Translations under genes and position numbers: made by a program
Part shown: in pieces, positions 1-8,806 of the stretch
How the letters are laid out: each line of letters opens with the position of its first letter
Numbering within the stretch: the stretch's first letter is position 1
Assembly (NCBI GenBank): GCA_963662675.2
Contig: CAXXHP010000004.1
Location: 868,001-932,000, forward strand
DNA: 64,000 bases
Origin: G963662675 sp963662675
Lineage (GTDB): Bacteria; Bacteroidota; Bacteroidia; Bacteroidales; Prolixibacteraceae
Direction: 5' to 3'
Notes under the pieces: generated by a model
What the model saw: the letters and a program-made list of their open reading frames with translations, nothing else
The model's database searches: none
Told to the model about the DNA's origin: nothing

Positions 1-1576
1 ACCATCGACCTTCTTCAAACAGTAATTCCCGAAGACGTTCGTCTAAAATATCATCGATATCAATATTTGATAAAAGCGCACATCCTGCACGTCCTCGAAC
101 TACATTAATTGCGTCAACAGAAAGCTCTGGCTGACTATTCCTTAAATATGCTTCAGCTAATAACAGGTAAGTCTCTGCAGAACGGATACCATATATATCA
201 TGATTGGCACCATAGTGCATTGCATCTGATGATTTGTATGACCATTCATCCAATGGAATTATCTTTGCAAAAAGAGGAGCATATTTGGAAAAACCAGCTT
301 GATCAATCATTGACATCGGGACTTTTTGCCCATACATACTATGGTTCGGATCTGTACAATCAAAAAGAACTCTAACTGTAACATCTTCTTTATAACGAAG
401 ATCATCTAGATCTGTCCATACTTCATAGTTCGCATATTTAGTTCCTATATCAATACTAATACCAAACCCACCTAGGTATGCAGGAAATATTGCTCCTCCA
501 GAGTATTCAGGGGATATTGCTTTCCATGGACCATTAGCAGCATCTTCTTCCGCAAATTCCGGTTTCCAGTTAAGATCTCTAAGAGCAGGTCCTACAAGGA
601 AAGGCTCCCAAGTGAACTGCCCACCAGTTTCATCTTCTTGTTGATAAGTTGGAGTCTGAATTGTCCATACCGCCTCAGTATTACCAACACTAAAATCATA
701 ATTACCAGAGTAGAACAAATCACCATAAACATTTCCGTCAGGAAGGTAAGTAGCAACTCCTCTATTGGTTGAGGCATCAGAAGGGTTTGCACGAACACCA
801 AATCGGTCAGTCATTAAAGGATGAAGTGCAACAGTTGCATTGGCATAAGTAATTGCTTTTGAGTAATTGGAATTATCACTAGTCTCTACGCCCATTGCCA
901 AATATGCCTCAGCTAACATATGACCAGCTGCTCCTTTTGCAACACGTCCATCCTCTAAAGGGTAATCAGGTAAATTTACAAAAGCATATTCTAAGTCATT
1001 TATGGCTTGCCTATAAGACTCCTCCCTTGTTGACCGAACATAATCAAACTTCAATTCTTCATTAAACTCTATCACTAGAGGCACACCACCAAATAACTCA
1101 GATAACCTCAGATAAGACATACCTCTGAAAAAACTAGCCTCGGCTTTCAACCTAGTCTTATAATCTTCATCATCCCAGACAATACTCTCAGACTCAGTTC
1201 CAAGAAATGTTAAATTTGCATAGCTTATTATCTGATAAAACTTATTCCAAACAGTTTCTACATCGCCCGAAGTTGAACTCCAATTACTAAAATTTGAGTT
1301 ACCTGAGCCACCAACCCTCCAACTAGTCTTATCCATAGCATCGGTTCCTGACGACTTTGTATTTCCTATACTATTACCAAAATAAAAATTGTGAATGGTG
1401 TATGAGTCATAATAACACATGGTTAACTGTGCTTCAACCTGACTGCTTTTTTCAAAAGCATTAGTCAAAGTATAAAGAGTTTTAGGTTCTTCCTCTAAAA
1501 ATTCGTTATTATTACAACTTGTAAAGAAAAACAAGATGCAACTTAGTGTAACATATATATATTTTATAGTCTTCAT
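1..1576 (-). CDS. SusD/RagB-family nutrient-binding outer membrane lipoprotein (C-terminus cut by window edge)
   Basis: The reading frame opens with ATG at 1576 and stays open to base 2, so the C-terminus lies outside the window. The N-terminus is a lipoprotein signal ending in FFFTSC, with Cys near residue 21. The visible end, reading RLRELLFEEGRW, is the typical C-terminal region of SusD proteins (ERxxELxFEGxRW), so only a short tail is missing. SusD proteins cap a SusC channel on the cell surface and bind oligosaccharides, peptides or other nutrients. It follows susC after a 12-nt gap and is surely cotranscribed. Substrate cannot be told; no glycoside hydrolase or peptidase is visible on this side of the pair. 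Confidence 0.93.
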   Translation of the reverse strand, partial: MKTIKYIYVTLSCILFFFTSCNNNEFLEEEPKTLYTLTNAFEKSSQVEAQLTMCYYDSYTIHNFYFGNSIGNTKSSGTDAMDKTSWRVGGSGNSNFSNWSSTSGDVETVWNKFYQIISYANLTFLGTESESIVWDDEDYKTRLKAEASFFRGMSYLRLSELFGGVPLVIEFNEELKFDYVRSTREESYRQAINDLEYAFVNLPDYPLEDGRVAKGAAGHMLAEAYLAMGVETSDNSNYSKAITYANATVALHPLMTDRFGVRANPSDASTNRGVATYLPDGNVYGDLFYSGNYDFSVGNTEAVWTIQTPTYQQEDETGGQFTWEPFLVGPALRDLNWKPEFAEEDAANGPWKAISPEYSGGAIFPAYLGGFGISIDIGTKYANYEVWTDLDDLRYKEDVTVRVLFDCTDPNHSMYGQKVPMSMIDQAGFSKYAPLFAKIIPLDEWSYKSSDAMHYGANHDIYGIRSAETYLLLAEAYLRNSQPELSVDAINVVRGRAGCALLSNIDIDDILDERLRELLFEEGRW

Positions 1577-1588
1577 ATCTTCTTAACT

Positions 1589-4500
1589 TTAGAATTTTAA
1601 GTTTAACCCGAATTTAAAGGTTCTGGGTAGTTGTGCACTTTGGAAAGATCTAATCTCTGGATCACTTCCTTCCCAGTTAGGAGCAAAAGTGAGTAAGTTA
1701 CTACAAGACATATACACCTTCAATCCATTCACTCCAATATTATTAAGTTTTGTACTTTTAAATGTGTATGCTAAATTAAGATCCTGCAATCTCACAAATC
1801 CATACGACTGAAGAGCAACGAATTTTGAATCTTCAAAGTCATATCTTGGATAAGCTTCATTCGGACTTGTAGAAGTATAATATGGATGATCTAAAGTGTT
1901 ATGATAGAAATATGTATCAGCCGTAAGATATGCACTATTGTTTTGAGCCATACCGTATCTATTCCCACTGAAAATACCATTCAATAAAATATAAAGTTCA
2001 AGATTCTTATATATAAAAGTATTTGACATACTCATGCGAAAATTTTCTTTTGAAAAACCTAATATTTCACGATCCGCGGCAGTCAGATTACCATCATCAT
2101 TTACATCTGCATATTTGGCATCTCCAGGCAGAGCAGCAACATTATCTAGGTAGTTCTCTTCACCTGCTTGAACAACTCCGTTCCATTTATACCCATAAAT
2201 AGCACCTAGAGATTCTCCTAGAAATAAACTACTAGTGATATCATCTTCTCCATCTCCATATAATTCAACCAATTTGTTCCGGTTCATCGAAAACACGAGT
2301 GATGTAACCCAACTAAAATCACCTTTTTCAATATTGGTGTTCCTAACATTTGCTTCAATTCCCCAATTGTCAACCTGCCCCATTGTTGCTAGTTGAGAGG
2401 TTAATCCTGCTCCCATTACAGGTATATTCCGTGAAAATATTTGATCTGTTGTCTGGGATTTATAACCATCGAGTTCAATGTGCAAATGCTTCCATAAATC
2501 AGTCTCAAAACCATAGTTAACAGAAGTAGTTGACTCCCAACCAAGATCACTATTACCAAGCGCACTAATCTTTTGCCCATAGGCTACATTATCAAAGTAA
2601 TAAACATTACCTCCACCTCTACCCATCGTAATAGTCGATAATGTTCCATAAGGAGCTAAGGATTGGTTACCATTTTTACCCCATGAAAGCTTTAGTTTCA
2701 AATTATTTATGGCTTTAATGTCTGTCATGAATCTCTCATTTGAGATTGTCCATGCGGCACCTACGGCAGGAAATAATCCCCATTTTTTATCTGTCCCAAA
2801 AACAGAAGAGCCATCATATCGAGTTGACACATTCAAGTGGTACGTATCATCATATGAATAACTTGCACGAGCGAGATATCCAACATCGTTATGAAGTGTA
2901 TATTCGTAACTATCAATCTTTTGAACCTCTGCATTATTAAGCCCATAGAAACCTAATACTGTATTTCCTATTCCTGTAAAATCAGAGCCTGAAATTTCTT
3001 TACCTTCAACTTTGCTTGAGTTTCGAGTATATACCAATGAAGTATTTATGAAATTTTTATTTATCTGCTTGGTGTATGTCAAAATATTATCAAGGACCCA
3101 AGAAGTAGTTGACGAGTTACTGATAGCTCCATTTGCATCAATAAGATACTTATCATATACCTGAGTCGTATAACCAGAATCATCAACAGTCATATCCGGA
3201 GAGTTTGTTTCATGAGTAAACTCTCGTCCTTCTGTTGCTCCTAAAGTATATGACCCTGTAACCTTGAAACTTAGTCCATCAACATGGGGAATATCGATAT
3301 TTAGATAACCTCCTAATATGATTGATTGTCTAACTTCATCACTATCTATTCCATTGTATGTATCCCAAAGAGGGTTTATGGTCGTTGCTTCTTTTGCATC
3401 CACAAATTTCCTTAAGCTTTTCCCATCTGAAAGAAAAGGATCGGCAAATGGAGATAAAGTAATCGCATCACTATAAGAAGGTGACACACCCTCATAAGTA
3501 CTATGACCAAATGTTGTATTGGCTCCAATTTTAACAAAATCATTTATGTCAGTAGTTACATTAGCAGAAAAGGTATTTCTTGCATAATCGTCGCCGTAAT
3601 AAATACCTTTTTGGTCTAAATGTCCTGCAGAGAAATAATAGTTAGAATTTTCAGAAGCACCGGAGAAACTAAGCGAATAGTTTTGCAAAACACCTGTCCT
3701 ATCGATAAGATCAAGCCAGTTGGTCGTTTTGCCTGCCTCATAATTTGCTTGCTCCAAAGCTCCCATCCATATCGGATTAGCATCATCTGCTAACCCAGAC
3801 CTATTGTTCATTAATTTAATGTAGCCTTTACCATTCCTTGTTTTAGGCTCATAGCCTGTAGTCGATAATGAAACTGACGAGTTAAAGTTTATTACTGGTT
3901 TACCTAGTTTCCCTTTTTTTGTAGTGATCATAACAACTCCATTTGCTGCTTTCGAACCATAAGCAGCTAACGTTGTAGCATCTTTTAAAACAGACATGCT
4001 CTCAATATTATTTGGATCAAGATCATTTATAGATCCACTAAATATTACCCCATCAACAATATATAGGGGATCAGAACCTCCAGTAATAGATTTTTGACCG
4101 CGAACGATAATACTCGGTTCTTCCCCTGCCTCTCCTGATTGAGATATTGAAACTCCTGGTGCAATACCTCGTAATAGATTCATTACATTTGTGGTATTAC
4201 TTAATGCCGACGGAGAATCTTCGATATTTACAGTTGCGACAGAACCTGTAAAATTCTTACGTTTTGTAGTACCATACCCAATTGCAACAACTTCTTCAAG
4301 ACCGATTGTCTCCTCTTCTAATACTATGTTGATTGAAGTTTTACCATCAATTTGGATCTCCTTCGATCTCATCCCAATAAAAGAGAAAACCAATGTGGCA
4401 TCGGAAGGAACTTCTGAAAGTGAATAATTACCATCAAAATCCGTAATGCTTCCGTTTGTTGTACCCTTTACAACTACCGTAACTCCAGGCAACGCCTCAC

Positions 4501-4936
4501 CTTGACCATCCGTAACCTTCCCTTTAACAACAAGTTGCTGTATGTTCAACTCGCTTGAACTTAAATTCTTATTCGAAAGAATAATCATCCTGTCCTTAAC
4601 GGTATATTCAACATCTGTTCCAACAAACAATTTATTTAATACAGCTTCTACATTTTGATCTTTTACACTAATCGAAACCTTACGATTGGCATTAATAATG
4701 CTCTCACTATACATGAATTTAAATTCACTCTCTTTCTCAATTTTAGAAAGAACCTCTCGAACTGAGGAATTTGATATTTCCATCGTCAGCATCTTGCTTT
4801 GCGAATAGCTGATGTTCGCAAATGAGCTAAACAACGATATCAGAAACAAAAATAGGGTTAACCTCATGTTCACAAAGATTTTAGATCCATTGGGTAGCCA
4901 AAACTCCCAATGGGATTTGAAATTGTTTTTTTTCAT
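1589..4936 (-). CDS. SusC/RagA-type TonB-dependent receptor with N-terminal STN signalling domain
   Basis: 1115 residues. In order: signal peptide to about residue 45, STN (secretin/TonB short N-terminal) domain about 55-110, carboxypeptidase-D-like regulatory domain about 137-225 starting VVKGKVTDGQGEALPGV, TonB plug about 230-345 containing the SusC-type stretch PLYIVDGV, then a 22-strand-type barrel to a C-terminal FGLNLKF. It imports a nutrient across the outer membrane using TonB energy, with SusD as partner. The STN domain is the part that in FecA-like transducers contacts an anti-sigma factor, and an ECF sigma plus FecR pair lies directly upstream, so this receptor probably reports substrate binding to its own regulators. 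Met at residue 24 is an alternative start; the longer form was kept. Confidence 0.95.
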   Translation of the reverse strand: MKKNNFKSHWEFWLPNGSKIFVNMRLTLFLFLISLFSSFANISYSQSKMLTMEISNSSVREVLSKIEKESEFKFMYSESIINANRKVSISVKDQNVEAVLNKLFVGTDVEYTVKDRMIILSNKNLSSSELNIQQLVVKGKVTDGQGEALPGVTVVVKGTTNGSITDFDGNYSLSEVPSDATLVFSFIGMRSKEIQIDGKTSINIVLEEETIGLEEVVAIGYGTTKRKNFTGSVATVNIEDSPSALSNTTNVMNLLRGIAPGVSISQSGEAGEEPSIIVRGQKSITGGSDPLYIVDGVIFSGSINDLDPNNIESMSVLKDATTLAAYGSKAANGVVMITTKKGKLGKPVINFNSSVSLSTTGYEPKTRNGKGYIKLMNNRSGLADDANPIWMGALEQANYEAGKTTNWLDLIDRTGVLQNYSLSFSGASENSNYYFSAGHLDQKGIYYGDDYARNTFSANVTTDINDFVKIGANTTFGHSTYEGVSPSYSDAITLSPFADPFLSDGKSLRKFVDAKEATTINPLWDTYNGIDSDEVRQSIILGGYLNIDIPHVDGLSFKVTGSYTLGATEGREFTHETNSPDMTVDDSGYTTQVYDKYLIDANGAISNSSTTSWVLDNILTYTKQINKNFINTSLVYTRNSSKVEGKEISGSDFTGIGNTVLGFYGLNNAEVQKIDSYEYTLHNDVGYLARASYSYDDTYHLNVSTRYDGSSVFGTDKKWGLFPAVGAAWTISNERFMTDIKAINNLKLKLSWGKNGNQSLAPYGTLSTITMGRGGGNVYYFDNVAYGQKISALGNSDLGWESTTSVNYGFETDLWKHLHIELDGYKSQTTDQIFSRNIPVMGAGLTSQLATMGQVDNWGIEANVRNTNIEKGDFSWVTSLVFSMNRNKLVELYGDGEDDITSSLFLGESLGAIYGYKWNGVVQAGEENYLDNVAALPGDAKYADVNDDGNLTAADREILGFSKENFRMSMSNTFIYKNLELYILLNGIFSGNRYGMAQNNSAYLTADTYFYHNTLDHPYYTSTSPNEAYPRYDFEDSKFVALQSYGFVRLQDLNLAYTFKSTKLNNIGVNGLKVYMSCSNLLTFAPNWEGSDPEIRSFQSAQLPRTFKFGLNLKF

Positions 4937-4962
4937 ACTTTTGTAATGTTTAGTTATAAATT

Positions 4963-5026
4963 ACCCTATGCTGAAACATAGGGGTGATTTTTTCTTTTCA
5001 CAGGGGAATGTTGCCACATTTCCCTG
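4963..5026 (-). promoter_or_regulatory. Two hairpins in the fecR-susC spacer
   Basis: The 173-bp gap between fecR and susC holds two inverted repeats. One pairs 5001-5010 with 5017-5026 (10 bp, one G-T pair, 6-nt loop); the other pairs 4964-4970 with 4977-4983 (7 bp, 6-nt loop). On the transcribed (minus) strand neither is followed by a T run, so neither is a classic terminator for fecR. They could form leader structure of the susC mRNA or bind a protein. Function is inference. Confidence 0.45.
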
Positions 5027-5109
5027 TTCTTTTTTGTAAATTATTAAATCTCCATCCTTTATAAATATTTAATTTGACTAATTAATATTTTCTATTCTAC
5101 CTCTAATTA

Positions 5110-6180
5110 TCATTTCTTCCCAATTAAGATTTTTTGTTTCGATAAGGATCCATTTGCCAATTTCACTCTTGGCGAAAATTCAAAATTAATTGGAGTCGCA
5201 ATCTCCATATATTCCAATATCTGAGATAGCGTTTCCTCGTTAAACATGGCGGTGTAGGTGTATTCCCTTATTATATCATCTTTAAACTCAAAATCAACAT
5301 TGTACCAACGACTCAATTTTGTTGCAATCTGAACGATTGATTCATTTTCAAAAACTAGTTTCCCGTCCTTCCATGACACATATTCCTCAATCTTTCCTTT
5401 GCTATTTGTCACTTGTCCTGTTTTAACATTATAGCTCAAATGTTGATTAGGAACCATAGTGCTTATTGATTTTATCCCATTGTTTATTTCTGATTTTTCA
5501 ACAATTACTTTCCCTTCTACTAGTGTCGTTTCAATAACGTCCTCGTCTGGGTATGCCAATACATCAAATTCAGTTCCCACAGCAACTATATTTAACTTTC
5601 TGGTTTTTACTACAAATGGAATCTCTGGATTATGAGCAACATCAAAATATCCTTCCCCTGAAAGAATAACCTCCCGAACTTCCCCATTAAACCTCTGAGG
5701 ATATTTTAGCTTACTGCCATGGTTTAAGTGCACTTGTGTCCCGTCTGATAAGGTTACTATTGTTTTTGATCCAATGGGAGAAACTATTTCAATAGAATCA
5801 ACAGCCAGTTCTGAGTATTCTGAATATTTCAGTCTTCCTTCTGGCATTGTGTAAAACAGAAAGGCAAGAACAGGAAGCAACAAAACTGCAGCTACTCTTG
5901 TACCCCACGTTGTTATTGCAGATAATGAAAGCACCTTGTTTTTAGGCATTCGGTGTTTGCTACTATTGATATTTATTTGATGATGTATGCTGTCTAGCAA
6001 TGAAGTAAATTCTTCATTATTCAGAATGTTGTCATCGGCATCATATGTTTTCCAATCCTGTTTTACCCAAGATCTACTTTTAAGATTAAAAGCATCTCTT
6101 TTGACCCATTGAGAAACATGAAGTAACTCTTCCTCTGTGCATTTATTATTTAAAAACTTTTCGAATATTTCTTTTTTCAT
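5110..6180 (-). CDS. FecR-family anti-sigma factor
   Basis: 356 residues. A cytoplasmic N-terminal segment of about 93 residues would hold the sigma factor; one membrane helix lies at about 94-110; the periplasmic part has a FecR domain about 130-230 (VSPIGSKTIVTLSDGTQV, then LNHGSKLKYP and GEGYFDVAH) and a C-terminal DUF4974-like domain about 270-345. In the family, the periplasmic domain senses the STN domain of the cognate TonB receptor and releases the ECF sigma. It lies between the sigma gene (195 nt upstream) and susC, all on the minus strand, fitting a sigma/anti-sigma/receptor cascade. Confidence 0.95.
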   Translation of the reverse strand: MKKEIFEKFLNNKCTEEELLHVSQWVKRDAFNLKSRSWVKQDWKTYDADDNILNNEEFTSLLDSIHHQININSSKHRMPKNKVLSLSAITTWGTRVAAVLLLPVLAFLFYTMPEGRLKYSEYSELAVDSIEIVSPIGSKTIVTLSDGTQVHLNHGSKLKYPQRFNGEVREVILSGEGYFDVAHNPEIPFVVKTRKLNIVAVGTEFDVLAYPDEDVIETTLVEGKVIVEKSEINNGIKSISTMVPNQHLSYNVKTGQVTNSKGKIEEYVSWKDGKLVFENESIVQIATKLSRWYNVDFEFKDDIIREYTYTAMFNEETLSQILEYMEIATPINFEFSPRVKLANGSLSKQKILIGKK

Positions 6181-6375
6181 CCATCTTTTTAATAAATGCT
6201 TCTCTCTCAGTTAGGAGAGAGAGAAGCAAATAAAAATTAAAAGTTACCTATTTATGAAAAATGTATTCTATAGTACACCAAAACATAATACTAATAGATA
6301 CTATTTCCCTGATAGTACACATTGATATACGCCCAATGTTTATTATAGGACTATATAAAATTTGATTTTTCTTTG

Positions 6376-6963
6376 CTACAAAAACAGACTCACGAACAAA
6401 AGATTGACTATCAGACTGTTATCGATATTCGATTTTAAAAAGGAGATTGTCGAAACTAAGTGGTTTTTAACCGTATTGGTAGAGATATTAAGCTTTTCAG
6501 CAATTTCTTTATGAGTTAATCCCTCTTCGCGACTTAGTTTAAATACTTCTCTTTGACGAGGAGTTAGCTGGTTAATTAATTTCTGGACTTGTTCGTTGAT
6601 TTCTTGAAAGTGGATTTCATTAGTCACATTGTCATCACTCTCTAAATACTGCAGAGACTTAAGATGATCAATGTACTTTGATTCACTTATTTTTTTGCGT
6701 AGAAGAGAAATTGTTGAATTATAAGCAATGGTAAAAATAAAAGACTCAAATGAATAATAAGTTTCAATTTTTTCTCTTGTTTCCCAAATTGTTATAAAAA
6801 CTTCTTGTACTATTTCCTTAGCATCTTCCTCTTGCTTAATATACCTTAGAACAAATCCATACAATCGTTTAGCATACCTTTCATAAATGGCATCAAACGC
6901 AGCCATGTCACCTTTTTTTAAAAGATCGACTAAGCTCTTATTTGAATTTTTTAATTGCTCCAA
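6376..6963 (-). CDS. ECF RNA polymerase sigma-70 factor
   Basis: 195 residues with sigma region 2 at about 25-92 (YGFVLRYIKQEEDAKEIVQE) and region 4 at about 130-180 (LTPRQREVFKLSREEGLTHK, then a helix-turn-helix). No region 3, so an extracytoplasmic-function sigma of the Bacteroidetes RpoE-like kind. It should direct transcription of the susC/susD operon when freed by the adjacent FecR protein. The last 13 residues form a hydrophobic tail (SLIVNLLFVSLFL), which is seen in some Bacteroidetes members and might contact membrane or anti-sigma. Start ATG at 6963; no Shine-Dalgarno site. Confidence 0.94.
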   Translation of the reverse strand: MEQLKNSNKSLVDLLKKGDMAAFDAIYERYAKRLYGFVLRYIKQEEDAKEIVQEVFITIWETREKIETYYSFESFIFTIAYNSTISLLRKKISESKYIDHLKSLQYLESDDNVTNEIHFQEINEQVQKLINQLTPRQREVFKLSREEGLTHKEIAEKLNISTNTVKNHLVSTISFLKSNIDNSLIVNLLFVSLFL

Positions 6964-7230
6964 TGTGTAATTTACTCAAAATGTAGAAAAGCAAATATAG
7001 AAATTATATCCAGAATACAGGATCAATTATACCTTTAGCAAGGTTGCGTGAAGATAAATGGTTAATGCGTATTTCCGAATTTAGCTGTTCTTCCGGATGG
7101 AATTTCATTCTTGGACTTGATAAAAGAACGAGAATAAAAAGGTGAACTAAAATATACACATGCAAAAGTTAGTCCCCCAGTAATACATTTGATCCCTGAA
7201 TTGCTATTAAATAGGCAACTCATCTAAAGC
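6964..7230. other. Intergenic region upstream of the ECF sigma gene
   Basis: AT-rich, with no credible ORF. A lone TAnnTTTG-like box on the minus strand (6992-6999) stands about 30 nt before the sigma start, but no -33 TTTG sits at the proper distance, so no promoter is claimed. Confidence 0.5.
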
Positions 7231-7258
7231 AAAAAAGGCCAGTATTTTAATACCAACC
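7231..7258 (-). terminator. Rho-independent terminator of the tRNA-Leu gene
   Basis: Inverted repeat 7237-7246 with 7249-7258 (10 pairs, several G-T), followed on the minus strand by six T at 7236-7231. It lies 8 nt past the 3' end of the tRNA. Confidence 0.75.
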
Positions 7259-7266
7259 TTTTTTTG

Positions 7267-7350
7267 TGCCCAGAACAAGACTCGAACTTGCACGCCCTTG
7301 CGAGCACTGGCCCCTCAAGCCAGCATGTCTACCAATTTCACCATCTGGGC
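7267..7350 (-). tRNA. tRNA-Leu (anticodon GAG)
   Basis: 84-nt cloverleaf on the minus strand. The acceptor strand starts GCCCAGA at 7350 and pairs with TCTGGGC near the 3' end, with discriminator A at 7267; CCA is not encoded. The anticodon arm is CTGGC-TTGAGGG-GCCAG, giving anticodon GAG (codons CUC/CUU). The long variable arm and TTCGAGTC T-loop agree with a class II leucine tRNA. A lone TAnnTTTG box on the minus strand at 7402-7409 could be its -7 element, but the -33 box is not recognisable. Confidence 0.95.
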
Positions 7351-7630
7351 ATTATCAATTGCTATTCAAAACAGAAAATAATCTGCGTTTGAACGTGAGT
7401 GCAAAACTATAAAAAATCTCAAAACACTGTTCATTTTCTTTAAAAATAATCCTTCAAATCGTCTAACCTACTTTAATAGGTGCATGTTTTTTCAGTTTGA
7501 TTATTCTGAAATCTATTTTGAAAAATAAAAATAATAGAGCAATTTCGCCTTGACATTTTTTTCATGTCAAAGCATCATAATAGCCGTATATAATAAACCA
7601 TTAGAAAGCCCTCAAAATCTGCAAAACAAT

Positions 7631-8290
7631 ATGACTACAAATAATTTAACGGAGCACGAACAGCTTTTTTACAACGATGGTTTTCGGCTAGGACAAGAGG
7701 CAGCAAAACAAATAACTGACGAAAAAGCATTTTTCAAATGCATTGAAGAAATGCATCTTGCAATTGACCAACTAATTGATTCGCTTTTGGTTATGGCCAA
7801 GAAGCAAGAAATTGCAGTAGATTGCAAAAAAGGATGTGCTTGGTGCTGTCATCAAGCGGTATATGCAAACTCTTACGAAGTGCACTATCTAGGCGCCTAT
7901 ATCCAGAAAAATTTAAAGCCTTTAGCGCAAACCGAAATATTACAACGTGCAATAAATAAAGACGAACAAACAAGCGTATTGAAAGATGAGGATGTCTTAA
8001 AATTCAAAAGCCCTTGCCCCATATTAAAAGATGGAGCCTGCTCCGCTTATCATGCACGTCCAATGGCTTGTAGAATCTACTTATCAATGAATGTAAATTC
8101 ATGTTTGGAATTCTATAAAAATCCTGAAAATGACGAAAACTATCCGGCTCTACTTGATTTTCCTTTAAGTGCAGGAAGAATGATGAATGAAGGTTTTATT
8201 GAAGCTCTTAATGCAAGTGAAATTTTCGTCACTGAATTTCGGCTTGAAGAAGGATTAAAAACATTTCTTACAAAAGGCAGTAATCTTTAA
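7631..8290 (+). CDS. YkgJ-type zinc/iron-chelating CxxCxxCC protein
   Basis: 219 residues from the ATG at 7631; an upstream in-frame ATG at 7550 would add 27 residues that do not look like a conserved N-terminus. The core has CKKGCAWCCHQ, then CPILKDGACSAYHARPMACR, the cysteine arrangement of the UPF0153/YkgJ family thought to bind zinc or an iron-sulfur cluster. The biochemical role is unknown; some relatives are linked to flagellar or redox functions. It overlaps the convergent gene on the other strand by 4 bp. Confidence 0.85.
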   Translation: MTTNNLTEHEQLFYNDGFRLGQEAAKQITDEKAFFKCIEEMHLAIDQLIDSLLVMAKKQEIAVDCKKGCAWCCHQAVYANSYEVHYLGAYIQKNLKPLAQTEILQRAINKDEQTSVLKDEDVLKFKSPCPILKDGACSAYHARPMACRIYLSMNVNSCLEFYKNPENDENYPALLDFPLSAGRMMNEGFIEALNASEIFVTEFRLEEGLKTFLTKGSNL

Positions 8291-8706
8291 TATTTCAGTT
8301 TAACATTCAGTTGAGCAATTCTATCCCGACGTTCCATAGAATAATTATGGCTTCTTCGATCTACAGATTCAAACAACAACAGTGCTTTTTGAAAATAAAG
8401 TTCTTTTCGCAATAAAGTCTGGTACTCAAGCGCATGATCACCTAAAACTTCAAACATAGAAGCCATTTGCTCATAATGTTCGTCAACAAGTAAATTTTCA
8501 TCCATCAAATGGAAAAAACTCTGTTCATCCAAATACAACAGATCCTCCAAATCCCAACCAAATTGAACACTTAATGCATCACTCGCCTCGGCCAATAATT
8601 CATCTTCTTGACCTTCGAGTTTCTTTTTGTGCAAGTGCCCCATCAGCTTTGCTAAAAAAAGTCCCAACTCATTAATCTGATCAACAATATAATCCCTGCG
8701 TTCCAT
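8287..8706 (-). CDS. Hypothetical helical protein
   Basis: 139 residues, starting at MERRDYIVDQINELG (8706). The frame extends upstream to 8808, but the extra 34 residues overlap the promoter area and start of the divergent TonB receptor gene and look non-coding. The protein is acidic, helix-rich, cytoplasmic, without Cys clusters or membrane segments, with repeated helical pairs around LEDLLYLDEQSFFHLM and YEQMASMFEVLGDHALEYQ that hint at a TPR-like or DUF6483-like fold. I do not recognise a function. It is convergent with the YkgJ-type gene and divergent from the receptor gene. Confidence 0.65.
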   Translation of the reverse strand: MERRDYIVDQINELGLFLAKLMGHLHKKKLEGQEDELLAEASDALSVQFGWDLEDLLYLDEQSFFHLMDENLLVDEHYEQMASMFEVLGDHALEYQTLLRKELYFQKALLLFESVDRRSHNYSMERRDRIAQLNVKLKY

Positions 8707-8806
8707 ATTGAAATAAATTGATCTTAAACTTAACGAAACATCACAAAGCACACAATTAATATGCGTAGAATCAGTTAATTCCTGTAAGAATATTATTTTT
8801 GTCTGC

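Noticed and set aside
5001..5040. Terminator on the plus strand after the 10-bp hairpin (T run follows)
   Set aside because: No plus-strand gene precedes it for several kilobases; both flanking genes are transcribed on the minus strand, where no T run follows.
6992..6999. Lone TAnnTTTG-type boxes near 6992, 7402, 8794, 13663 and 51973
   Set aside because: Each lacks a TTTG-like -33 element at 19-21 nt, or lies too close to the start codon; in AT-rich DNA such 8-mers occur by chance.
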